Shown in pieces: positions 18,699-27,419 of a stretch of DNA of 34,862 nt. Source of the DNA: Thermoplasmata archaeon. Its GTDB lineage: Archaea > Thermoplasmatota > Thermoplasmata > Lutacidiplasmatales > UBA184. The position numbers and the translations under genes were made by a program. How positions within the stretch are numbered: position 1 is the first letter of the stretch; every line of letters begins with the position of its first letter. The stretch lies in NCBI GenBank assembly GCA_030038885.1, contig JASHQY010000175.1, positions 1 to 34,862 on the forward strand, given 5' to 3'. The notes beneath the pieces are model-generated. The model worked only from the letters and a program-made list of their open reading frames with translations, was not told where the DNA came from and did no database searches.

Positions 18699-20396
18699 GT
18701 GGGCCGTCAGCGGGTGCTCGACGATTTCGGCACGGACGGGCCCGCGATCGAGCCCCCGACCCCGGTCGAGCGCGCGCGCCCCGAGGGGGTCCCGGGCGTC
18801 TGGCGCGTGCGCGACGGCTACGTCGAGCACCCGTTCGTCCGTCCCCGGGAGGTGCGGGCGCTGCCGTTCCAGATCGATCTCGCGCGGATCGGCCTCGAGG
18901 AGGATCTCCTCGTCGTCCTCCCGACCGGCCTCGGGAAGACCGTGATCGCGGCGCTCGAGGCCGCCGAGATCCTGCGGCGGGCGCCGGGGAAGGTGCTCGT
19001 GCTCGCGCCGACCCGTCCGCTCGTGCAGCAGCACGCCGAGGCGTTCCGCCGGTGGCTCGTGCCGATGCGCACGTCCCGGTTCACGGGGACCGTGCGTCGG
19101 CCCGTGCGCGAAGGCGGGTGGGAGACCGCCGACCTCGTGTTCGCGACCCCCCAGATCGTCGAGAACGACCTCGCGGCCGGTCGCTACCGCCTTACCGACG
19201 TCGGGCTCGTCGTCTTCGACGAGGCGCACCACGCGATCGGCAAGTACGCCTACGTCCCGATCGCGGAGCGGTACCGGACCGAACGGCCCCCGGGCGGGCG
19301 AGTGCTCGGCCTCACCGCCTCGCCCGGGGGGCGGGACGAGCGGATCGAGGAGGTCGTGCGGGTGCTGGGCGCCCAGCGGATCGAGGCCCGCAGCCGGGAG
19401 GACCCGGGCGTGGCGGAGTACGTGCAACCGACCGACGTCGACCTCGTGTGGGTCGACCTTCCACCCGAGACGATGCGGATCCGGGAGCTGCTCGCGACCG
19501 CGGCCCACACGACCGCCCACAAGCTCCAGAAGATGGGGTACCTCCGCACGAAGCCGATCCGCTCGCTCTCGGTGAAGGACCTCCTCGCGCTGCGCGCGGA
19601 GATCTTCGCGCGGCCGGGACCGATGGTCCGCCGGTTCGGCCCGCTCTACCACCAGCTCGTGCTCCTGCACCTCCACCACGCCCAGGAGCGCCTCGAGACG
19701 CAGGGGCTCGAACCGTTCCTGCAGTACCTCGACCGGGTCGCGGCGAAGCCGAAGCCGAGCCGGGGCGACCTCGGAGTGCTCAAACTCCCCGAGGTCGTCC
19801 AGGCGATCGCCGAGGCACGGGCCTACCTGCGATCGACGAAGGAGCCCTCGCACCCAAAGCTCGACGCGCTGGTCGAGCTCGTGCGCGGAACGCTCGAGCG
19901 CACGCAGGACCACCCGCCCCGCGTGCTCGTGTTCGCGCAGTACCGGGACACGATCCAGGGCATCCAGACGCTGCTCGAGCGCCAGGGGTGGACCACCGGA
20001 CGGTTCGTCGGCCAGGCGACCCGCGACGCCGAGGATCCCGGGATGAGCCAGAAGGATCAGGCCCGCGTGCTCGAGGGGTTCCGGCAGGGACGCTTCCCGG
20101 TGCTGGTCGCGAGCAGCGTCGCGGAGGAGGGGCTCGACGTGCCCGATGTCGACCTCGTCGTGTTCTTCGAGTCGGTCCCGAGCGAGATCCGCGCGATCCA
20201 GCGCCGGGGACGGACCGGCCGCTCGTCGCTCGGACGGGTCGCGGTCCTCCTGACCCGGGCGACCCGGGACGTCCAGTACCAGGCCGCCGAAGTGCGTCGG
20301 GAGCGGTCGATGCGGCGGATCGTCCGACGGCTTTCCTCGGCGGCGCGGCGGCGCCCGACGGCGGCCACGGAGCCCCCGGTCGGCGCCCCGGACTAG
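18699..20396 (+). CDS. hef: Hef/FANCM-type SF2 DNA helicase (helicase only)
   Basis: VLPTGLGKTVIAALEAAEIL, LAPTRPLVQQH, ADLVFATPQIVENDL, VVFDEAHHAIGKYAYV, LGLTASPGG, SSVAEEGLDVPDVDLVVFFE, AIQRRGRTGR; ends at 565 aa without an ERCC4 nuclease domain. Confidence 0.88.
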   Translation: MGRQRVLDDFGTDGPAIEPPTPVERARPEGVPGVWRVRDGYVEHPFVRPREVRALPFQIDLARIGLEEDLLVVLPTGLGKTVIAALEAAEILRRAPGKVLVLAPTRPLVQQHAEAFRRWLVPMRTSRFTGTVRRPVREGGWETADLVFATPQIVENDLAAGRYRLTDVGLVVFDEAHHAIGKYAYVPIAERYRTERPPGGRVLGLTASPGGRDERIEEVVRVLGAQRIEARSREDPGVAEYVQPTDVDLVWVDLPPETMRIRELLATAAHTTAHKLQKMGYLRTKPIRSLSVKDLLALRAEIFARPGPMVRRFGPLYHQLVLLHLHHAQERLETQGLEPFLQYLDRVAAKPKPSRGDLGVLKLPEVVQAIAEARAYLRSTKEPSHPKLDALVELVRGTLERTQDHPPRVLVFAQYRDTIQGIQTLLERQGWTTGRFVGQATRDAEDPGMSQKDQARVLEGFRQGRFPVLVASSVAEEGLDVPDVDLVVFFESVPSEIRAIQRRGRTGRSSLGRVAVLLTRATRDVQYQAAEVRRERSMRRIVRRLSSAARRRPTAATEPPVGAPD

Positions 20397-20433
20397 GCGC
20401 GCGTCTCGGTCCGCCGGCCACCGTATAAGCGTT

Positions 20434-20468
20434 CTCGCCGGGCACGGGGGTACCGGTCCGTCGGCGAG
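20434..20468. promoter_or_regulatory. Inverted repeat CTCGCCG-N21-CGGCGAG directly upstream of the kdp box A
   Basis: Perfect 7-bp arms at 20434-20440 and 20462-20468, ending 2 nt before the TAAATAA element. Confidence 0.4.
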
Positions 20469-20469
20469 T

Positions 20470-20478
20470 CTAAATAAC
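20470..20478 (+). promoter_or_regulatory. Box A/TATA element for the kdp operon
   Basis: CTAAATAAC about 35 nt upstream of the kdpF ATG (20509). Confidence 0.6.
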
Positions 20479-20508
20479 CGCCTCCGGGTCCAACCGCGCA
20501 AGGTCGCG

Positions 20509-20622
20509 ATGGGCCTCGTTTCCTCGCTCGCCGACAACCTTGGACTCGTGACCCTGACCGTCCTCGCCGTCGGGCTCACGATCTACCTGCTCTACGCCAT
20601 GGTCCACCCCGAGCGCTTCTGA
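20509..20622 (+). CDS. kdpF: KdpF small subunit of K+-transporting ATPase (37 aa)
   Basis: Hand translation MGLVSSLADNLGLVTLTVLAVGLTIYLLYAMVHPERF; single TM with the typical Y-L-x-YA-x-hxPERF KdpF C-terminus; immediately upstream of kdpA. Absent from the ORF track. Confidence 0.88.
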   Translation: MGLVSSLADNLGLVTLTVLAVGLTIYLLYAMVHPERF

Positions 20623-20626
20623 GGGG

Positions 20627-22345
20627 GTGGCGGCGCTGATCGACCTCCAGTCCCTCTGGGACGTGGTCCTGATCGTCGCGCTCGTGATTGCGATCGCCCC
20701 GTGGTTCGGGGCGTACCTGGGGCGCGTCTACCTCAATCGGCCCGTGTTCGGCGACGCGATCCTCGCCCCGCTCGAGCAGGCGGCCTACCGCCTGATCGGG
20801 ACGAGCCCGCGGCGCGCGATGCGGCCGCGCGAGTACATGTTCGCGCTGCTCCTCGTCAACGGCGGGGTCTTCCTCTTCCTCTACGTCTATTTCTTCTTCC
20901 AGGCGGCGCTCCCGCTCGACGCGACGCACGTCCCGGGGATGTCGTGGGACCTCGCGCTCCAGTCCGCCGCGAGCTTCACGACGAACACCGACTTCACGCA
21001 CTTCGTCAACGAGTCGCAGATCTCGATGGGCTCCGAGGTCCTCGCGTGGCAGCTCGCGATGTTCCTCTCGGCCGCGACCGGCCTCTCGGTCGCCGCGGCG
21101 ATGATCCGGGGCTTCGTGCGCAAGGACGGCACGGTCGGCAACTTCTACGTCGACATGGTCCGCAGCGTGACCCGGATCCTCCTGCCGCTCTCGATCGTCT
21201 TCGCGCTCGTCCTCGTCCTGATGGGGGTCCCCGAGACGTTCAAGAACTACGTGATCGCCTACCCGATCACCGGCGGCACCCAGACGATCTACCTGGGGCC
21301 GGTCGCGTCGTTCCAGTCGCTGTCGCTGCTCGGCACGAACGGCGGGGGTTGGTACAGCGCGAACGCCGCGTCCCCGCTCGCGAACCCGACCGCGATCTCG
21401 AACCTCTTCCTCGTCGGGGTCATGATGCTCATCCCGTTCTCGACGCCGTTCGCGTTCGCCCAGATCATCCGGCGCCGCGCCGAGGCCTGGCCGTTCGTCG
21501 GGACGATCGTGATCATCGTCGCGGTCGCGCTCGGCCTCTTCATCGCCTACCAGGCGATCGCGAACCCGGCGCTCGCGAGCGTCGCGGGCCTCGGCGGGTC
21601 GGCCAACGGCTACCCCGTCGGCCAGGAGACCCGGTTCAGCCTGCCCGAGGCGTCGCTCTTCCAGGTGATCAGCGTCTACTCGAACGTCGGCGCGAACAAC
21701 ATGGCGATCGGATCGATCTCGCCGATCGCCCAGATGGTCCTCCTGTTCGGGATGTTCACCCAGAGCACCCCCGGGGGTGCGGGGACCGGCTTCGCGACGC
21801 TGCTGCTCTTCGCGGTCCTCGCGATCTTCATCGCGGGGCTGATGGTCGGACGCACGCCCGAGTACCTCGGGAAGAAGATCGAGACGAGTCACGTCAAGTG
21901 GGCCGCGCTCGCCCTCCTCATCCATCCCGCGATCGTCCTCATCCCGTTCTCGGTCGGCGTGCTCTGGGGGGATCCGGGGATCGTCGGCGCGTCGTCGACG
22001 ACCGTCGGGGCGTCCGCGCACACGTTCACGGCGGTCCTCTACGAGCTCACGAGCGAGGCGTCGAACAACGGGAGCGCGCTGGTCGCCGGTTCGTTCAACG
22101 ACACGACGCCCTTCTGGAACGTGACCGGGGCGGTCGTGATGCTCGTCGGGCGGTTCGTTCCGATCTGGGCGATGCTCCAGGTCGGCGGCCTCTTCGCCGG
22201 CCAGTCGGAGAAGCCGCCGGGTCCCGGCACGCTGCGGACGGCGAGCACGACGTTCACGATCTACCTCACGATGATCCTCGTGATCATCTCCGCCCTCCTG
22301 TTCCTCCCCGTCCTCGCACTCGGGCCGCTCGCCCAGGTCCTCTAG
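20627..22345 (+). CDS. kdpA: K+-transporting ATPase subunit A
   Basis: GTG start 20627; QSAASFTTNTDFTHF, LGTNGGGWYSANAASPLANPT, YSNVGANNMAIGSISP selectivity-filter loops; 10 or so TM segments. Confidence 0.96.
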   Translation: MAALIDLQSLWDVVLIVALVIAIAPWFGAYLGRVYLNRPVFGDAILAPLEQAAYRLIGTSPRRAMRPREYMFALLLVNGGVFLFLYVYFFFQAALPLDATHVPGMSWDLALQSAASFTTNTDFTHFVNESQISMGSEVLAWQLAMFLSAATGLSVAAAMIRGFVRKDGTVGNFYVDMVRSVTRILLPLSIVFALVLVLMGVPETFKNYVIAYPITGGTQTIYLGPVASFQSLSLLGTNGGGWYSANAASPLANPTAISNLFLVGVMMLIPFSTPFAFAQIIRRRAEAWPFVGTIVIIVAVALGLFIAYQAIANPALASVAGLGGSANGYPVGQETRFSLPEASLFQVISVYSNVGANNMAIGSISPIAQMVLLFGMFTQSTPGGAGTGFATLLLFAVLAIFIAGLMVGRTPEYLGKKIETSHVKWAALALLIHPAIVLIPFSVGVLWGDPGIVGASSTTVGASAHTFTAVLYELTSEASNNGSALVAGSFNDTTPFWNVTGAVVMLVGRFVPIWAMLQVGGLFAGQSEKPPGPGTLRTASTTFTIYLTMILVIISALLFLPVLALGPLAQVL

Positions 22346-22357
22346 GAGGGAACGGCG

Positions 22358-24475
22358 GTGGCGACCGGAGCGCAGGTGTCGGTGCGGCGGGTCCCCCGCA
22401 CCTCCTGGCGGCGCGTCCTCGCGGACTCGTTCGCGATGTTCGACCCGCGTCGCGAGGTCCGCAACCCGATGATGTTCGTCGTCTGGGTGCTGTTCCTCTA
22501 CCTCGTGGTCCTCACGCTCTTCCCGCGCGCGTTCCCCGACCTCGCCCGGTTCTACAGCCCGAGCTACTACCTCGGGGTCACGGTCATCCTGTTCCTGACG
22601 CTCTGGTTCGCGCACATCTCGGAGGCGATCGCGGAGGCCCAGGGGCGCGCCCAGGCGGACACGCTCCGGGAGATCCGCAGCGGGATCCGCGCGCGCCAGC
22701 TGCTCCCCGACGGAACGACCCGGTGGGTGCCGGCGGACGTGCTGCGGATCGGCGACACGGTCGTGATCGAGGCCGGCGAACCGGTGCCGATCGACGGGGA
22801 CATCGTCCAGGGGGCGGCGCTGATCGACGAATCGATGATGACCGGCGAGTCCGCGGCGGTCATGCGCGAGAGCGGCGGGGACAAGACGAGCGTCCTGGGG
22901 GGCGCCCGGGTCGTCCAGGGGAGCATCCGCATGCGGGTCAGCGCGGTCCGCGGCGAGTCGTTCCTCGACCGGCTGATCCGCCTGGTCGAGGGCCAGGCCC
23001 GCGAGCCGACCCCGAACGAGCTCGCGCTCGGCGTCTTCCTCGCGGCGCTCACGATCGCGCTCTTCACGGTCGTCGTGACGTTCCTCTACCTCGCGAACTT
23101 CACCGACATCATCGCGGTCGACCTCGCGACGATCGTCGCGCTGTTCGTCTGCCTGATGCCGACGACGATCGGGGCCCTCCTGCCGGCGATCGGGATCTCG
23201 GGGATCAACCGCGTCGCGCGGTCGAACGTGATCGCGAAGTCGGGCAAGGCGGTCGAGGCGGCCGGGGACCTCGACACGCTGATCCTCGACAAGACCGGCA
23301 CGATCACGGTCGGCAACCGCCTCGCGGTGCAGTTCGTCGCGGCGCCGGACGTCGCGATGGACACGGTCGTCGAGGCGGCGATGCTCTCGTCGACCCTCGA
23401 CGACACGCCGGAAGGGAAGTCGATCGTACGCCTCGCGGCGCGGCGGGCGACCCCGATCCGCCGGCTCGAGCCGGGGTCGTTCAAGGTGCTCCCGTTCACG
23501 GCCGAGCGCCGCATGAGCGGGATCGCGCTCGGGGACGGGACCGAGTTCTACAAGGGGTCGATCCAGGCGATCGAGACCTACGGCGCGGCGGTTCCCGGAC
23601 CGCTCCGCGCCTCGGCGGCCGACGCCTCGCGCCAGGGCATGACGCCGCTCGCGCTCTCGGTGGGGAAGCGGGTCGTCGGGCTCGTCTTCCTGAAGGACGT
23701 CGTGAAGCCCGGCATCCGCGACCGGATCCGCGAGCTCCGGACGATGGGGATCCGCACGGTGATGTGCACCGGCGACAACCGATTGACCGCGGCGGCGATC
23801 GCGACGGAGAGCGGGGTCGACGACTTCATCGCCGAGGCGAAGCCCGAGACGAAGCTCGTCGTGATCGAGAAGGAGAAGGCCGAGGGGCGGCTCGTCGCGA
23901 TGACCGGCGACGGGACGAACGACGCCCCCGCGCTCGCGCGCGCCGACGTCGGCCTCGCGATGAACAACGGGACCAGCGCGGCGAAGGAGGCCGGGAACAT
24001 GGTCGACCTCGACAACGACCCGACGAAGCTGATCGAGGTCGTCTCGATCGGCAAGCAGCTCCTCATCACGCGCGGCGCGCTCACGACGTTCTCGATCACG
24101 AACGACGTCGCGAAGTACTTCGCGATCATCCCGGCGATCTTCGTCGCGGCCGGCGCGGTCGCGCTGCCCGGCGTCGCGGCGCTCAACGTCCTCGACCTCA
24201 CGAACCCCCAGCTCGCGGTGCTCTCGACGCTCCTGTTCAACGCGCTGATCATCCCGGTGCTGATCCCGCTCGCGCTCGCGGGCGTGCCCTTCCGGCCGCG
24301 CCCGGCGATCGACCTATTGCGCCGGAACCTCGTCTACTACGGTCTCGGGGGCCTCGTGAGCGCGTTCGTCGGGATCAAGCTCCTCTACCTGCTCCTCGCG
24401 TACCTGAGCGGCCTTTCGTGGGTCCAGGGCCTCGGGATCGCGGTCGCCCACTTCCTGCCGCTCGGAGGCCTGTGA
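22358..24475 (+). CDS. kdpB: K+-transporting ATPase subunit B (P-type ATPase)
   Basis: DESMMTGESAAV, LILDKTGTITVGNR phosphorylation motif, CTGDNRLTAAAIA, AMTGDGTNDAPALARADVGLAMNNGTSAAKEAGNMVDLDNDPTKLIEVV. Confidence 0.98.
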   Translation: MATGAQVSVRRVPRTSWRRVLADSFAMFDPRREVRNPMMFVVWVLFLYLVVLTLFPRAFPDLARFYSPSYYLGVTVILFLTLWFAHISEAIAEAQGRAQADTLREIRSGIRARQLLPDGTTRWVPADVLRIGDTVVIEAGEPVPIDGDIVQGAALIDESMMTGESAAVMRESGGDKTSVLGGARVVQGSIRMRVSAVRGESFLDRLIRLVEGQAREPTPNELALGVFLAALTIALFTVVVTFLYLANFTDIIAVDLATIVALFVCLMPTTIGALLPAIGISGINRVARSNVIAKSGKAVEAAGDLDTLILDKTGTITVGNRLAVQFVAAPDVAMDTVVEAAMLSSTLDDTPEGKSIVRLAARRATPIRRLEPGSFKVLPFTAERRMSGIALGDGTEFYKGSIQAIETYGAAVPGPLRASAADASRQGMTPLALSVGKRVVGLVFLKDVVKPGIRDRIRELRTMGIRTVMCTGDNRLTAAAIATESGVDDFIAEAKPETKLVVIEKEKAEGRLVAMTGDGTNDAPALARADVGLAMNNGTSAAKEAGNMVDLDNDPTKLIEVVSIGKQLLITRGALTTFSITNDVAKYFAIIPAIFVAAGAVALPGVAALNVLDLTNPQLAVLSTLLFNALIIPVLIPLALAGVPFRPRPAIDLLRRNLVYYGLGGLVSAFVGIKLLYLLLAYLSGLSWVQGLGIAVAHFLPLGGL

Positions 24476-25134
24476 GCGCGGTCCGTGCCCCGGCGACCGG
24501 CGCCCCGACGCCGGCGCCCGCGCCGGCGCGGGTCGAAACGCCTCCGCCCGCCCACTCGCCGCTGGCGCACGTGCGGGCGACGGTCGTGTTCCTCGTCCTC
24601 GCGCTCGTGATCTCGGGCTTCGCGTACCCGCTGGTCGTCACCGGGATCGCCCAGCTGATCGACCCGTCCGCCGCGAACGGATCGCTCCTCACGGAGAACG
24701 GCACGGTCGTCGGGTCGTCGCTGATCGCCCAGAACACCGACGCGCCGTACCTCTTCTGGGAGCGGCCGTCGCTCTCCGACTACAACACGACCGAGGGGAT
24801 GATCACGCCGGACGGGCCGAGCGACCCCGCGCTGGCCGCGTGGTTCAACGAAACCCTTGCGTACATGCGCGAGTATGGGAACTTCACTGTGAACGCGACC
24901 CTGCCGATCTGGCTCGTCTCGCCGTCGGGGTCGACGATCGATCCCGACCTCACTCCCGAGGCGGTCCTCGTCCAGGTCCCGCGGGTCGCGGCCGCGACGA
25001 ACCTCTCGTTCGACTTCCTGACGAACTTCGTCAACGCGCACCTCTCCTCGCCACCGATCCCCGGCGTCGGGGTCGCGTACGTCGACGTCCTCCAGCTCGA
25101 CCTCGATCTCCTGCCGATCGAGGGGAGGGGATGA
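24472..25134 (+). CDS. kdpC: K+-transporting ATPase subunit C
   Basis: GTG start overlapping the kdpB stop (GTGA). TM VVFLVLALVISGFAYPLVVTGIAQL, GSSLIAQN.....YFWERPS-like YLFWERPSLSDYN. The 1477-aa ORF track entry is this frame plus a spurious upstream extension. Confidence 0.93.
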   Translation: MSAVRAPATGAPTPAPAPARVETPPPAHSPLAHVRATVVFLVLALVISGFAYPLVVTGIAQLIDPSAANGSLLTENGTVVGSSLIAQNTDAPYLFWERPSLSDYNTTEGMITPDGPSDPALAAWFNETLAYMREYGNFTVNATLPIWLVSPSGSTIDPDLTPEAVLVQVPRVAAATNLSFDFLTNFVNAHLSSPPIPGVGVAYVDVLQLDLDLLPIEGRG

Positions 25135-25943
25135 TGTACCGCCAGATCCTGATCCCCGTCCGAGAGCCGTCCGAGGTCGAGCCGCTGATCCGCTTCGCGT
25201 CGATGGTCCTCGACCCGGACGGCGAGGTCCGCGTGCTCCACATCATCCCGACGACGACCCTCCCTCAGGTGACCCGCGAGTGGCGGGCGTCGGTCAACCT
25301 CGTCGTCCCGGCGCACGAGGCCGGAGCCGCGCTCGACGTGCGGGTCGACCCCGAGGTCCGGGCCTCGACCGACGTCCCCGGGGAGATCCTCGAGAGCGCG
25401 GAGTCCCACGGGGTCGACGCGATCCTCATGACGCTGGGGGGCGACAAGCGCAGCCGCAATCCGTTCGTGGGCCACACCGCGAGCGGGATCCTCCACCACG
25501 CCCACGCCGACGTGCTGATCGTCAACCGCCTCGCGCTCGGCGCGGGCCGGCTGCCGCGGATCCTCCTCCCGTCGTTCCGCGGGGCCCCGATGCCGCGGGC
25601 GATGCAGGTCGCCGAGGACATCGCGGTCCACAACGACGGCGCGTCGGTCACGACGATCGCGCTCGGACCGCGGGCGTCGGGCGAATCGGACGGCGCCGCG
25701 GACCGGGAGGAGCGCACGGCCCGCGGCGTCCCGGTGACCCACAAGCGCTTGCCGATTGCGGGGTCGTTCGTCCGACGGGGTCGGCTCCCGAACCTGATCC
25801 TCCAGGCGACCCAGCGCGAGCGGTTCGGCCTCCTCCTGGTCAGCGAGGAGGGAGACCTCGCCGGGGGGGCGCTCCTGACGCGGCCGTTCCTCGAGGACCT
25901 GTTCCGCGCGGCCCCGTGCCCGGTGCTCGCGCTGCGCTGCTGA
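25131..25943 (+). CDS. Two-domain universal stress protein (Usp) family protein coupled to kdpC
   Basis: ATG 25131 overlaps the kdpC stop (ATGA). MMYRQILIPVREPSEVEPLIRFASMVLDPDGEVRVLHIIP, SRNPFVGHTASGILHHAHADVLIVN, second half RILLPSFRG...LTRPFLEDLFRAAPCPVLALRC. Confidence 0.85.
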   Translation: MMYRQILIPVREPSEVEPLIRFASMVLDPDGEVRVLHIIPTTTLPQVTREWRASVNLVVPAHEAGAALDVRVDPEVRASTDVPGEILESAESHGVDAILMTLGGDKRSRNPFVGHTASGILHHAHADVLIVNRLALGAGRLPRILLPSFRGAPMPRAMQVAEDIAVHNDGASVTTIALGPRASGESDGAADREERTARGVPVTHKRLPIAGSFVRRGRLPNLILQATQRERFGLLLVSEEGDLAGGALLTRPFLEDLFRAAPCPVLALRC

Positions 25944-25963
25944 CCGCCGGAGCGGGGAACGCC

Positions 25964-26743
25964 GTGGGCGAGCTCGCGTTCATCGGCCTCGGCCTGGGGG
26001 ACGAGCGCGGCCTCTCGGCGCGGGCGTGGGAGGCCCTGCGCGCGGCCGACGAAGTCTTCGCCGAGGAGTACACCGCGACCGCGCCCGCCGGGACCCTCGA
26101 TCGCCTCCGCGCCGAGCTCCGGCGGCCGGTCGAGGTCCTCGACCGGCCCCTGGTCGAGTCCGAGACGCCGCTGCTCGGCGCGCTCGCGCGATCGCCCCGC
26201 GTCGCGCTGATCGTGGTCGGCGACCCGTTCGCGGCGACGACCCACGTGGCCCTGCGGCTCGCCGCCGAGCGGGCCGGGCACTCGTGGACGTACCTCCCGA
26301 ACGCGAGCATCCTCACCGCGGCGGCCGGTTGGCTCGGGTTCATCCACTACCGCTTCGGCCGCACGGTCTCCCTGCCGTTCCCGTCGCCCGGTTTCGAGCC
26401 GCGCTCCCCGCTCGAGCAGATCGGCGCGAACCGGGAGCGCGATCTCCACACGCTCGTCCTGCTCGACCTGCGCCCCGACGAGGGACGCTACCTGACGGCG
26501 AGCGAGGCGCTGCGGATCCTCCGGGAGCGCGACCCCGACCGGCGCGTCCTTCCGCCGACCGCCGACGTGGCGGTCGCCGCCCGGGTCGGGCGGCCGGACG
26601 CCGCGGGCTGGTTCGGTTCCGTCGACGAGCTCGCGCGGCTCGAGTTCGGGCCGCCCCTGCACGCGCTCGTCGTGCCGGCGCGGGAGCTCCACTTCGAGGA
26701 GTCCGCGGCGCTCGAGCGGTACCGCTGGCCCCGGCGCGTCTAG
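25964..26743 (+). CDS. dphB: Diphthine synthase
   Basis: LAFIGLGLGDERGLSARAWEALRAADEVFAEEYTA, VGDPFAATTHVALRLAAERAG, TYLPNASILTAAAGWLGFIHYRFGRTVSLPFP match the Dph5/DphB family. Confidence 0.95.
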   Translation: MGELAFIGLGLGDERGLSARAWEALRAADEVFAEEYTATAPAGTLDRLRAELRRPVEVLDRPLVESETPLLGALARSPRVALIVVGDPFAATTHVALRLAAERAGHSWTYLPNASILTAAAGWLGFIHYRFGRTVSLPFPSPGFEPRSPLEQIGANRERDLHTLVLLDLRPDEGRYLTASEALRILRERDPDRRVLPPTADVAVAARVGRPDAAGWFGSVDELARLEFGPPLHALVVPARELHFEESAALERYRWPRRV

Positions 26744-27135
26744 GTCCGCGGCGTGCCCGAGGGGGGCGGGAGCAGCGCCTCCGCGAACTGGCGGATCCGG
26801 AACGGACGGAGCAGGACGACGTCCGGCCCCTGGTCTCCGGTCAGCGTCGGGGGACGTGACGCGGGCGCGACGAGGATCACCCGGAGCGCCGGCGCGACGC
26901 GGCGGGCCTCGCGGACCAGCGACCCCGAGCTGCCCTCGGCCAGGTTCACGTCCGCCACCAGGAGCGTGGGGGAGTGCTCCCGGATCAGTTCGAGGCACTG
27001 GGTCGCGCCCTCGGCCTCGCCGTCGACGCGGAAGTGGTGCAGGCGGAGCAGCCCCCGCAGGAGGACGCGGGTCTCCTCGTCACCGGCAGCAACGACAGCG
27101 GACGCCGTCGGGGCGCTCGAGTCGACCATTTCCAT
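26740..27135 (-). CDS. Stand-alone receiver (CheY-like) domain protein, degenerate
   Basis: SAVVAAGDEETRVLLRGLLRLHHFRV...PTLLVADVNLAEGSSGSLVREARRVAPALRVILVAPASRPP...VVLLRPFRIRQFAEALL. Converges on dphB with 4-nt overlap. Confidence 0.75.
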   Translation of the reverse strand: MEMVDSSAPTASAVVAAGDEETRVLLRGLLRLHHFRVDGEAEGATQCLELIREHSPTLLVADVNLAEGSSGSLVREARRVAPALRVILVAPASRPPTLTGDQGPDVVLLRPFRIRQFAEALLPPPSGTPRT

Positions 27136-27215
27136 TGACCGGCCGCATTTGGCCTCCCGAGGGCCCGCTTGCTGGTCAGTAGAGGTAGGTACACCGTCAA
27201 GTATTTTTGTTTACC

Positions 27216-27419
27216 CCGCGAAACGCGGCGCGCGCGGTGCCGCGCGGCGTCGCGAAATGCTCGCGACGGGCCCGCCCGCAAGGGCGCGCCGCTCCTGGGG
27301 GGCGGGCGTTCGCGACGGTCCCGAGCCGGCGGTTCCCCCTCTCGGGACCGAGGGAACGTGCACCCGAGGACCGATCCCGGAGCGCATCGGCCGAACTCTC
27401 GAGACGGAGCCGGCGGCTC
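27216..27419. ncRNA. Candidate structured RNA or hairpin cluster of unknown family
   Basis: Intergenic run of perfect inverted repeats: CCGCG-aaa-CGCGG (27216-27228), CGCGCG(GTGC-type loop)CGCGCG (27231-27246), CGTCGCGA-aatgc-TCGCGACG (27248-27268), CGCCC-gcaa-GGGCG (27273-27286), CGGTCCCGAG-N15-CTCGGGACCG (27316-27350), CCGAT-N10-ATCGG (27371-27390), GAGCC-ggc-GGCTC (27407-27419). Confidence 0.3.

Noticed and set aside
20576-22615. 679-aa minus-strand ORF
   Set aside because: Exactly antisense to kdpA, composed of Arg/Asp/Glu runs; no domain signals.
20701-25134. 1477-aa + strand ORF covering kdpA-kdpC
   Set aside because: Only the last 220 codons are KdpC (GTG 24472); the upstream part is Arg/Pro/Asp-rich out-of-frame translation across real kdpA and kdpB.
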